Assembly (NCBI GenBank): GCA_965247615.1
Contig: OZ252022.1
Span: 1,550,001-1,614,000, forward strand
Length of the DNA: 64,000 nt
Source of the DNA: G965197715 sp965247615
GTDB lineage: Bacteria; Chloroflexota; Dehalococcoidia; Lucifugimonadales; UBA1127
Direction of reading: 5' to 3'
Shown piece after piece: positions 45,898 to 53,467 of this stretch. The first letter of the stretch is position 1. Each line of letters starts with the position of its first letter. A model generated the notes under the pieces. The model searched no databases. It was not told the DNA's origin and saw only the letters and a program-made list of their open reading frames with translations. Position numbers and translations under genes: made by a program.

Positions 45898-46319
45898 CGC
45901 TCCACCAGTCGAAGGCCCGGGAAGTCGGCGGTAGCGATGTTGTACAGGGGGCCGTCCAGGGTTAGCAGGTCACAGGACAGAAGGTCGGCCAGCGCCAGGT
46001 AGCACATGTCGTACACCGTGGAGCGTCGATAACGTGAAGCCAACCCGTACGCTCTGGCGTACATTCCGGCCGGCTGCGGTGTGGGAATCTCCAGCGACAG
46101 GAAGTCGTCGACAAGGTCCTGGGCCTCTCCTGGCGCCAGGAGGTCTCGAGTTGCCAGACGGCGGATAGCCGAGATGGTCTCGGGATAGAGGAGGGGCGGG
46201 GCGACGAATTCGTCCTCCCGCTGTACGTACCTCAGCCACAAGTTGTCCACGGCCAATGAGTGCTGGCTGGGGACCAGCCAGGATACGACAATGCTCGCAT
46301 CCACACAGAGCAGGGCCAC
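45894..46319 (-). CDS. PIN-domain RNase, VapC-like toxin
   Basis: 141 residues with the PIN acidic site: LLCVDASIVVSWLVPS (Asp), PPLLYPETISAIRRL (Glu), TVYDMCYLALADLLSCDLLTLDG (two Asp). VapC toxins cut tRNA or rRNA. It lies between a small HTH protein gene (gap of two bases) and purD (overlap of four). The operon order antitoxin-toxin is conventional. Target unknown. Confidence 0.85.
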   Translation of the reverse strand: MALLCVDASIVVSWLVPSQHSLAVDNLWLRYVQREDEFVAPPLLYPETISAIRRLATRDLLAPGEAQDLVDDFLSLEIPTPQPAGMYARAYGLASRYRRSTVYDMCYLALADLLSCDLLTLDGPLYNIATADFPGLRLVER

Positions 46320-46321
46320 GT

Positions 46322-46681
46322 CTAGCGTTCCTCGTCACGAAGTTCGCGGAGCAGTTCCCCGGCATCCACGCTGATCCCCAGGCTCTCCCAGCGTCTGCCG
46401 ATTCCTTCCCTGCGCATGTTGACGCGTGTGTACACTGCCATCCTGCCGTACCCGGCGGCCTCAACTCCCCGGTGCTCTTCACGCCTCTCCATGGGCATTT
46501 CGGTGCCCTCCACTCTCCCTGTTCGGTACAGGACTGCGGGTTCCCGTATGAACCATTGCCCCCCAATGTGACGCCCCGGAAGCTTCCCCTCCCGAAGATA
46601 GCGCCGCACCTGCTCCGTGGACCGCCCCATGCTCTGTGCTGCTTGTTGGACGGTTACGTATCCCTCTAGCTGCTCATCCAT
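46322..46681 (-). CDS. Excisionase-type HTH protein, likely antitoxin of the PIN toxin
   Basis: About 119 residues beginning MDEQLEGYVTVQQAAQSMGR, followed by STEQVRRYLREGKLPGRHIG and GQWFIRE, the winged-helix DNA-binding module of the MerR/Xis-like (helix-turn-helix 17) family. The C-terminal part (WESLGISVDAGELLRELRDE) is helical and could wrap the toxin. GGAG precedes the ATG, which touches one arm of an 11-base inverted repeat (46681-46719), the likely autoregulatory operator. Two bases separate it from the PIN gene. Confidence 0.75.
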   Translation of the reverse strand: MDEQLEGYVTVQQAAQSMGRSTEQVRRYLREGKLPGRHIGGQWFIREPAVLYRTGRVEGTEMPMERREEHRGVEAAGYGRMAVYTRVNMRREGIGRRWESLGISVDAGELLRELRDEER

Positions 46682-46719
46682 GTGGTACGCTCCAATCCAT
46701 ATTGTTGTAGCGTACCACA
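46681..46719. promoter_or_regulatory. 11-bp inverted repeat, probable TA operator
   Basis: TGTGGTACGCT (46681-46691) and its exact complement AGCGTACCACA (46709-46719), centres 28 bases apart, directly upstream of the HTH-antitoxin gene and touching its start codon. Spacing of about 2.7 turns fits binding of an antitoxin dimer pair. The AT-rich spacer (CCAATCCATATTGTTGT) may hold the -10 element. Confidence 0.75.
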
Positions 46720-46777
46720 ACATTTCCCTCTCTTCAAGCGGGCACGCTTCGGCCGCCCTTCCGGGGCAGGCAATCCC

Positions 46778-48448
46778 CTACTGCCATTCGATGGTCCCCG
46801 GCGGCTTGGAGGTGATGTCGTATACAACGCGGTTGACCGCCGGCACTTCGTTGACGATGCGCGTCGATATTCGGGCGAGCACTTCGTATGGGAGCCGGGC
46901 CCAGTCCGCCGTCATGGCGTCTTCCGAGGTGACGGCGCGGATGGCCGCCAGATAGCCGTACGTTCGGTGGTCGCCCATGACGCCTACGCTGCGCACGTCC
47001 GTCAGTATGGCGAAGCTCTGCCATAGCTCGCGGTACAGGTTGGCGTCCTTGATCTCGTCCATGACTATCCAGTCGCAGGCTCGCAGGATGTCCAGCTTCT
47101 CCCGCGTCACCTCGCCGATGATGCGGATGGCCAGTCCGGGCCCTGGGAAGGGCTGACGGTGGACCATCTCCTCGGGGAGCCCCATGGCCAAGCCCACTTC
47201 GCGGACCTCGTCCTTGAACAGATAGCGCAGTGGCTCCACCAGCGCAAGGCGCATCGTCTTAGGCAGTCCGCCCACGTTGTGATGCGTCTTGATCTTGGCC
47301 GCCGCCGGCGTCTCTCCCGCCGTGCTCTCAATGACGTCGGGGTAGAGTGTGCCCTGCGCCAGAAAGTCCACGTGCCCCAACTCCTGGGCGGCGTCCTCGA
47401 AAACATGAATGAACGTTTCGCCCACGGCCCGGCGCTTCTCCTCCGGGTCCTCCACCCCTTTGAGGGAGGCCGTGAATCTCTCGCCGGCGTCCACGTGGAC
47501 CAGGTTGACGTTCATCCCACGGCGCAGGGTATTGGTCACGCGTTCGGCCTCCTCTCGCCGCAGGAGGCCATTGTCGACAAAGATACAGGTGAGCTGGTCG
47601 CCCACCGCCTGATGTACCAGCGCCGCTGCAACCGCCGAGTCCACCCCGCCGGACAGGGCGCAGATGACCTTGCCATTTCCAATTTGGTCCCGGATCCGAT
47701 GCACGCTCTCCGCGATGAAGTTGCCCGGCGTCCATCGGCCCTGGCACCCGCACACGCGCTGGAGAAAGTTGGCTATGAACTGGCTGCCCGCCTGTGTGTG
47801 CACGACCTCGGGGTGAAACTGCAGCCCTATGACCCCCGCGTCGTTGCCCATCACCGCCAGGGGCGAGTTCTCGGTGTACGCGAGGGCGCGAAACCCCGGC
47901 GGCATCTCCAAGACCTTGTCTCCATGACTCATCCAGACGGGCAGGGAAACAGGAAGGTTGTGGAAGATGGGGTGGTCCGTAACGTTCTGGTGCAGCACGG
48001 CGTGACCGTACTCTTGGAGCAATCCGCTGGCCACCCTTCCGCCAAGCTGATGCGCCAAGGCCTGCATGCCATAGCATATGCCCAAGACCGGCGTCCCGCG
48101 CTCCAGCAGGTGGGTGGGCACCTCCGGGGCGCCGGCGTCATAGACGCTGGAGGGGCTGCCGGAAAGTATGACCCCCCGCACGTTCAGGTGGGACAATGCC
48201 TCGGCAGAAACGTCGTGGGGGAAGATTTCGCAGTAGACGTGGCACTCGCGTACCCGCCGTGCGATGAGGCGGCTGTACTGCGACCCAAAGTCTAGGACGA
48301 CGATCGCCTCGTCGACGCCCTTGGCCGTCTCGGAGGGCTCGGCAACCTGCCCACGCTTCTCTTCGGCGATCTCGAGGTAGGTTGAAACCTCGACATCGTC
48401 GCTAGTTGCGACGCGGCGGCTGCCGGAGGAACCCTGTTCTGTTGCCAC
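46778..48448 (-). CDS. guaA: GMP synthase (glutamine-hydrolysing)
   Basis: Amidates XMP to GMP. GATase domain: IVVLDFGSQYSRLIARRVRE, nucleophile Cys in VLGICYGMQALAHQLGG, His-x-Glu in GLQFHPEVVHT. ATP-PPase domain: VICALSGGVDSAVAAAL; dimerisation domain to the end (RISTRIVNEVPAVNRVVYDI, then PPGTIEW). The GTG at 48448 has GAGG upstream; a GTG at 48493 is an alternative. Either way about 45 or more polar residues precede the usual start, an uncommon extension. Transcribed away from tsaC; the divergent gap is only about 125 bases. Confidence 0.95.
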   Translation of the reverse strand: MATEQGSSGSRRVATSDDVEVSTYLEIAEEKRGQVAEPSETAKGVDEAIVVLDFGSQYSRLIARRVRECHVYCEIFPHDVSAEALSHLNVRGVILSGSPSSVYDAGAPEVPTHLLERGTPVLGICYGMQALAHQLGGRVASGLLQEYGHAVLHQNVTDHPIFHNLPVSLPVWMSHGDKVLEMPPGFRALAYTENSPLAVMGNDAGVIGLQFHPEVVHTQAGSQFIANFLQRVCGCQGRWTPGNFIAESVHRIRDQIGNGKVICALSGGVDSAVAAALVHQAVGDQLTCIFVDNGLLRREEAERVTNTLRRGMNVNLVHVDAGERFTASLKGVEDPEEKRRAVGETFIHVFEDAAQELGHVDFLAQGTLYPDVIESTAGETPAAAKIKTHHNVGGLPKTMRLALVEPLRYLFKDEVREVGLAMGLPEEMVHRQPFPGPGLAIRIIGEVTREKLDILRACDWIVMDEIKDANLYRELWQSFAILTDVRSVGVMGDHRTYGYLAAIRAVTSEDAMTADWARLPYEVLARISTRIVNEVPAVNRVVYDITSKPPGTIEWQ

Positions 48449-48573
48449 TATCCTCGACGATCTTCGCGAATTTTGTGTGGGGCAGCCTATCACCCGTGCT
48501 ATACTTGGTCAAGGTTCCATCCGGTCTTCTCTGCCCCAGTTCCGGCTCCAACTCGACCCTGGGGAGTCCTCTT

Positions 48574-49230
48574 GTGTCGCGTGACAGCTCCGGCGGCGTT
48601 GGCCCTGGCCTTGAGGAGCAGATAGAGGTCGGCGTCGCCGCCCTCGGCAACGGCGCCCTCGTCGCTTACCCCACGGACACCCTCTACGGGCTCGGCGCCA
48701 ACGCCTTCGACGGCGCGGCCGTGGAGCGCGTTTTCGAGGCGAAGGGGCGCCCGCACGGCATGCCCATACCCCTACTGCTGTCCGACTCCGATTGGCTGGC
48801 CCAGGTTGCGATGGATGTACCCCCGTTGGCTGTCCGGTTGGCCCAGGCCTTCTGGCCGGGCCCCCTGACCATGGTTGTGCCCGCTGGGCCTCGCGTTCCC
48901 GCCCTAGTTACGGCCAGAGGCTGGACCGTGGCCGTGCGTGTACCCGATCATCCGGTGCCCCGGGAGCTGGCTCGACGGCTGGGAGCGCCGATCACTGGGA
49001 CTAGCGCCAACCCCAGCGGCGGACCAGACCCCTACACTGCGGACGACGTGCGCCAGCGCATGGGAAGCGCCGTGGCCTTCGTCATTGAAGGCGGTCCCGC
49101 GCCCACGGGCCGCCCCTCCACGGTTCTCGACATAACCTGTGATCCGCCGCGGCTCCTCCGGGAGGGAGCCCTCTCCTTCGGCGCTATCCAGGCCCTCTGT
49201 GGTACCATCACCGACGGCCGGAAACAGTAG
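48574..49230 (+). CDS. tsaC: L-threonylcarbamoyladenylate synthase (TsaC/Sua5)
   Basis: Makes threonylcarbamoyl-AMP for the t6A base of tRNA. About 218 residues of YrdC fold: GALVAYPTDTLYGLGANAFD, VFEAKGRPHGMPIPLLLSD (KxR motif), FWPGPLTMVVPA, VAVRVPDHPVPREL, GTSANPSGGPDP. The GTG at 48574 has GGGGAG six bases upstream; the longer frame extends into the guaA promoter. Sua5-type C-terminal domain is absent. A TATACT about 70 bases upstream may be the -10. Confidence 0.92.
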   Translation: MSRDSSGGVGPGLEEQIEVGVAALGNGALVAYPTDTLYGLGANAFDGAAVERVFEAKGRPHGMPIPLLLSDSDWLAQVAMDVPPLAVRLAQAFWPGPLTMVVPAGPRVPALVTARGWTVAVRVPDHPVPRELARRLGAPITGTSANPSGGPDPYTADDVRQRMGSAVAFVIEGGPAPTGRPSTVLDITCDPPRLLREGALSFGAIQALCGTITDGRKQ

Positions 49231-49276
49231 CGCGCAGTCTCATAAAGCCTGGTCCGTTTCTCCAGCCAAGGAAGTC

Positions 49277-50296
49277 ATGACGCTGCCCCAAGGGCTTGCA
49301 ACCCTCCATCAGCCCGTTGAAGACGCGCTGCGCAGGCTTGCTGCCGACCGCCCGGAGCCTCTTTACCGTATGCTGGAGTATTCGCTGGGTTGGATCGAGC
49401 AGGACGGCACGCCTAGGCCGGGCAACCAGCCCCTGCGCCTGTACGCCTCACTCTGCCTTCTGACGTGCCAGGCCCTTGGCACCGATTTCAAGAATGCTCT
49501 GCCCGCCGCCGCTGCCCTGGAGCTTGTCCACCAGTTCTCGCTGGTCCACGATGACGTTCAGGACGGCAACCCGGACCGGGAATCCAGGCCCGCTGTCTGG
49601 TGGGTCTGGGGCCCGGCTCAGGCTATCAACGCGGGCGACAGCCTGGACGCCCTAGCCCGCCTCTCCATCCTGGAGCTGGCCGGCCAAGGTGCGGGTGCAG
49701 AGGAGGTCGTGGACGCAGCCAAGACCCTGGACCAGGCGAGCTTGGACCTCATCGAGGGCCAGTACCAGGACATTCAGTTTCAGGAGCAGCTTCACGTCAG
49801 CCAGCAGGCCTACCTGGCCATGGCCGAGAAGCGCTCGGGCGCGCTGCTGGGCTGCGCCGCCGAGCTGGGGGCCCTGAGCGCCCGCGCAGTGACGCCGCAG
49901 CGTCAGCGCTGCAGGCAGGCCGGACGGACGCTTGGCCTTGCCCTCCATATCCACAATGACATCTTGGGGCTCTGGGGAGTCGCCCGAGGTAGTGCTCCCA
50001 GCGGGGACGTCCTTAACAAGAAAAAGAGCCTGCCCGTCATCTATGCTCTGGAGCATGGGGACGTTCAGGCAAGACGGGAACTGGGTTCCCTCTATCTCCA
50101 GCGGGTCCTAGATCCCAGGGATCTCCCGCGCATCGTGGAACTGCTGGACGCCGCCGGAAGCCGCCCCTATTGCCAGCGGGTCTTGGAGCAGGCCGAAGCA
50201 GACGCGCTGCGCGACCTGGCAGGCGCCGGGCTCTCAAATGAAGCCATGAGAGGATTTCGGGAGCTCACCGGGCTCCTGCTGCATGACCAGGAATAG
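49277..50296 (+). CDS. Polyprenyl (isoprenyl diphosphate) synthase
   Basis: A 339-residue trans-prenyltransferase, expected to build isoprenoid diphosphates for lipids or quinones. The first Asp-rich motif is intact (LVHQFSLVHDDVQDG). The second reads HIHNDILGLWG rather than DDxxD, keeping one Asp; a similar ND..LG form occurs in some actinobacterial prenyl synthases. KKKSLPVIYALEHG follows as usual. The ATG at 49277 has AAGGA upstream. Gap of 46 bases from tsaC and 40 to pgk, so likely one transcript. Chain length not predictable. Confidence 0.88.
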   Translation: MTLPQGLATLHQPVEDALRRLAADRPEPLYRMLEYSLGWIEQDGTPRPGNQPLRLYASLCLLTCQALGTDFKNALPAAAALELVHQFSLVHDDVQDGNPDRESRPAVWWVWGPAQAINAGDSLDALARLSILELAGQGAGAEEVVDAAKTLDQASLDLIEGQYQDIQFQEQLHVSQQAYLAMAEKRSGALLGCAAELGALSARAVTPQRQRCRQAGRTLGLALHIHNDILGLWGVARGSAPSGDVLNKKKSLPVIYALEHGDVQARRELGSLYLQRVLDPRDLPRIVELLDAAGSRPYCQRVLEQAEADALRDLAGAGLSNEAMRGFRELTGLLLHDQE

Positions 50297-50336
50297 TCGA
50301 ATCGCGCTCCCGCCAATCCAGCCAGGGGGATAAGCC

Positions 50337-51536
50337 ATGCCGCCCAGGTCTCTGCGCAGCCTGGACGTCGCCGGCAGGCGCGTACTGGTCCGCGTGGATT
50401 TCAACGTCCCCTTGCGGGACGGAAAGGTCAGCGACGACAGTAGGATAGCGGCCGCGCTGCCCACCATCTCCTACCTTATGGAGTCGCGCGCCAGGGTCAT
50501 CCTCTGCTCTCACCTGGGCCGGCCCGGCGGTGCGGTGGTGGAAGCCGAGCGCCTGGCCCCCGTTGTCCAGCGCCTGCAGGAGCTTCTCGGCTCCGAGGTG
50601 GCCTACGCCCGCGATTGCATCGGCGCCGAGGCGCAGCGGGCGGTGGCCGCCCTGGGTGACGGCCAGGTCCTCATGCTGGAGAACCTCCGCTTTCATTCCG
50701 GCGAAGAGGAGAACGCCCCGGAGTTTACCAGGGAGCTGGCAGCCCTTGGAGAGGCCTTCGTCAACGATGCCTTCGGCGCTGCCCACCGCGCTCACGCGTC
50801 CATCGTGGGTGTGACTCGCTATCTTCCCAGCGCGGCGGGCTTTCTATTGGAGCGGGAGGTGGATGCCCTCGGCCGGATTCTGTCCAGCCAAGAGCGTCCC
50901 TTCGCTGCGGTGCTCGGCGGCGCCAAGGTCAGCGACAAGATTGGCGTGCTGGAGAACCTGTTGGGGAAACTGGACCTGCTCCTGGTGGGAGGAGGCATGG
51001 CCGCCACCTTCCTGAAGGCACAGGGGCACGAGGTCGGCGACTCTCTGGTGGAGGAGGAGCGGATCGAGTTCGCAGGCAAGATCCTGGCCGATGCGTCAGC
51101 CTCTGGCGTAAGGCTCCTCCTGCCCGAAGACGTCGTTGTTGCCCGTGAGTTCAGCGCAGACTCCCCCACCGAGACCGTCCCCGCCCTGGCTGTTCCCTCA
51201 GGCTGGCGCATCATGGATGTGGGGCCGCAGACCGTGGTCCGCTTCCGGGAGGCTCTCCAGGGCTGCGCGACAGTCCTGTGGAACGGCCCCATGGGCGTAT
51301 TCGAGTTCCCCGCCTTTGCCCAGGGGACCAGGGAGTTGGCGCAGGCCATTGGGAGTCTGAAAGGCGCCGTCACTGTCGTGGGCGGCGGCTCCACCGCAGA
51401 GGCTGTCATGGAGCTTGGCCTCGCCCCGAGCATGACCCACGTCTCTACCGGCGGGGGCGCTTCCCTGGAGTTCCTGGAGGGTCGGGAGCTCCCGGGCGTA
51501 GCGGCGCTGCTGGCCGGCGGAGGAGCCGGCGCGTGA
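50337..51536 (+). CDS. pgk: Phosphoglycerate kinase
   Basis: Glycolytic substrate-level ATP formation. 399 residues: RRVLVRVDFNVPLRDGKVSD, ILCSHLGRPGG, MLENLRFHSGEEENA, VNDAFGAAHRAHASIVGV, PFAAVLGGAKVSDKIGVLEN, VLWNGPMGVFEFPAFAQGT and VVGGGSTAEAV. Complete. AGGGGGA before the ATG. tpiA lies 990 bases downstream on the same strand; an unrelated small gene and repeats occupy the gap, as if inserted in a pgk-tpi operon. Confidence 0.97.
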   Translation: MPPRSLRSLDVAGRRVLVRVDFNVPLRDGKVSDDSRIAAALPTISYLMESRARVILCSHLGRPGGAVVEAERLAPVVQRLQELLGSEVAYARDCIGAEAQRAVAALGDGQVLMLENLRFHSGEEENAPEFTRELAALGEAFVNDAFGAAHRAHASIVGVTRYLPSAAGFLLEREVDALGRILSSQERPFAAVLGGAKVSDKIGVLENLLGKLDLLLVGGGMAATFLKAQGHEVGDSLVEEERIEFAGKILADASASGVRLLLPEDVVVAREFSADSPTETVPALAVPSGWRIMDVGPQTVVRFREALQGCATVLWNGPMGVFEFPAFAQGTRELAQAIGSLKGAVTVVGGGSTAEAVMELGLAPSMTHVSTGGGASLEFLEGRELPGVAALLAGGGAGA

Positions 51537-51812
51537 CCACGGCGCTGCGTCCAGCCCATTCCTGGCCATCCCTCGCTCTGCTCACACACTGTAGGTCCTA
51601 GCCAAGGGCAGTCCCCAGGGCCGTTTTGGTTGCCAGGGCATCGCCGAGCCACCAGAATCTGGCAGTGAGCACAACCATAGCAATAGCAGGTGTGCCGAGG
51701 GCGGTATTCGCGGCCCCGGGATTAAACTGGACATAACGTATATTTCGGTGTATTCCGGTTGGCAAGAGCGCCATTTGATTGTTCTCCTTCGGTTGATTGT
51801 CGACACTTTTTT

Positions 51813-52130
51813 TCAGCCGTTTTTTGAAGCTGGGCGATTTTCTCTCAGATAGGCGAGGATAGGATTGTTTTTGGCGGGAGAACCCTGCAAGAGCTCCAAC
51901 AAGGCCTTGCGCAGCACCGCGGCTGCAAGGCGCTCGCTGCGGAGCTGTCGACGACGGACGAGGGCGAAGTAGTCGCGGACCTCCGGGACCTGGGACATGG
52001 CGGTGAGGACGGCCTTGAAGCGCGCCGAGTGGCGTCCGGACTTGAGGGCGGTCGCTAGCGCGACGGCTTTGTGGGGGTTGGTGTTGCCTATGGGAGCGCC
52101 GGCGCCGGGCGTGCGTCCACCTGCTGGCAT
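51813..52130 (-). CDS. GNxNALKSG-motif small protein carrying a palindrome-encoded insert
   Basis: 105 residues, ATG preceded by AGGAGG six bases away. N-terminal motif GAPIGNTN, then PHKAVALAT, then ALKSGRHSARFKAVL, and a helical body (RDYFALVRRRQLRSERLAAA, then NPILAYLRENRP). The nine residues PHKAVALAT are encoded by a family B palindromic repeat inserted in frame. The broken relative at 21291 reads GNTNALKSGR without it. Function unknown. The gene lies on the opposite strand between pgk and tpiA, among repeats, and is AT-richer at its 3' end. Confidence 0.7.
   Translation of the reverse strand: MPAGGRTPGAGAPIGNTNPHKAVALATALKSGRHSARFKAVLTAMSQVPEVRDYFALVRRRQLRSERLAAAVLRKALLELLQGSPAKNNPILAYLRENRPASKNG
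52050..52076. repeat. Family B repeat inserted in frame in a coding gene
   Basis: 27 bases starting GGTCGCTAGCGCGACGGC and ending TTTGTGGGG. They interrupt what would be the codons for GNTN|ALKSG. The length is a multiple of three and opens no stop in the used frame. Confidence 0.85.
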
Positions 52131-52526
52131 GGGGACCTCCTTTGTGGGGGGTTTGCTAGGGAGAGTTTAGTGCATATGTTCTGTTTGAGGCAACGGGAGC
52201 ATGGCACAGCGGGGAGGCCGCGCATCCTTCGACATGCTCAGGATGGCGGGGAGAGGATGGCGGGAGGGCTTACAATGGTGGGCGTCGGAGATGGTGGACG
52301 GCTACACCACCTCTGCTGAGCCCTATTTTCGAGGCAATGACGGCGGCTGGGTGCGGGAATGACGGTTGTGCAAGGACCTCTGTATAGCGGCTGCCGAGGA
52401 ATGCCCCGCGGAGAAGCAGCGCTATAACCTGAATGCCTCAAGGGCAAGACAAGCGGGGACTTGGACCCTTCTGGTCCTGGTCGGATGGTCCGCTACTCCC
52501 AAGGAGTGACGTCAAGGAGCATGCAA
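52131..52526. other. Gap upstream of tpiA with decayed mobile-element end
   Basis: About 395 bases with no credible gene. It contains a decayed MITE left end at 52349-52380 and the AAGGAG ribosome binding site of tpiA at its end. Confidence 0.6.
52349..52380. mobile_element. Solo, decayed MITE end
   Basis: GGTGCGGGAATGACGGTTGT followed by GCAAGGACCTC is the complement of the MITE left end (GGAGACCTTTGCACAACCGTC) with point changes. No right end is present, so it is a fragment. Confidence 0.65.
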
Positions 52527-53297
52527 ATGGCAACCCCACTCGTCGCAGGCAACTGGAAAATGAACGCCTCCTCCCAAGAGGCGCGCGACCTTGTTGCTGG
52601 GTTGCGGGACGGTCTGGCAGATGCGCCCGCCGGGATCGACGTCGTGCTCTGCCCCCCCTTCCCCTACCTGGCCCTGGTCAAGGAATGCCTCACAGGCTCC
52701 AGGCTGCGGGTGGGGGCCCAGAACATGCACGATCAGCCGAGCGGCGCCTTCACCGGAGAGGTCTCCGCCCTCATGGTGGCGGAGCAGTGCGAGTTTGTCA
52801 TCCTGGGCCACTCGGAGCGGCGTCAGCACTTCCATGAGACGGACCAGCAGGTCAGCCGGAAGGTCTCGGCGGCCCTGGCGGCTGGACTGCGTCCCATCGT
52901 GTGTGTTGGCGAGACGCTGGAGCAGCGCGAGTCCGGCAACGCCGTGCCCGTCGTGGCCCAGCAGCTGCGGGACTCCCTCGAAGGCGCCGCCGAAGCCAGG
53001 GGGCTTGTGGTGGCCTACGAGCCCATCTGGGCCATCGGCACAGGCGTCCCCGCAACGCCCGACAAGGCGGAAGAGGTCATGTCACATGCCATCTTCCCCA
53101 CCATTGCCGACATCTATGGAGAACGCGCGGCCACGGACGTGCCCCTCCTCTACGGGGGCAGCGTCACTGCAGCCAACGCCGCCGACTTCGCCGCACAGGC
53201 GCACATCCACGGTGCACTGGTTGGTGGCGCCAGCCTCAAGGCGGACGAGTTCGCCGAGATCGTCCGCATCACTGCCAGGGTGAAGGGCGTCGCCTAG
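52527..53297 (+). CDS. tpiA: Triosephosphate isomerase
   Basis: Interconverts dihydroxyacetone phosphate and glyceraldehyde 3-phosphate. 256 residues: TPLVAGNWKMNASS (Asn, Lys), FVILGHSERRQHFHETDQQV (His), VVAYEPIWAIGTGVPATP (Glu and loop 6), LLYGGSVTAANA. The ATG at 52527 is preferred over 52521 because AAGGAG is seven bases from it and only one from the other. Complete and conventional. Confidence 0.97.
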   Translation: MATPLVAGNWKMNASSQEARDLVAGLRDGLADAPAGIDVVLCPPFPYLALVKECLTGSRLRVGAQNMHDQPSGAFTGEVSALMVAEQCEFVILGHSERRQHFHETDQQVSRKVSAALAAGLRPIVCVGETLEQRESGNAVPVVAQQLRDSLEGAAEARGLVVAYEPIWAIGTGVPATPDKAEEVMSHAIFPTIADIYGERAATDVPLLYGGSVTAANAADFAAQAHIHGALVGGASLKADEFAEIVRITARVKGVA

Positions 53298-53467
53298 CCA
53301 ACGGCAACCTGGGCCGGCCCCGGCTGGCGGCGCATGAATGCGAACCCAGCCCGCCGGGCCAAACGGACGTGAAGACGGCGCGATCAAATTGCAAGGGAGG
53401 CGGACCCTTGATACGTGAGAGGTAAAAGGCCCGGCTGAAGTGTGGGGCCCTCCTTTGATCAGTCTGC

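Noticed and set aside
49950..49990. Degenerate second Asp motif of the prenyl synthase as a sign of inactivity
   Set aside because: Similar ND..LG forms occur in other bacterial prenyl synthases, so it is probably a normal subfamily trait.
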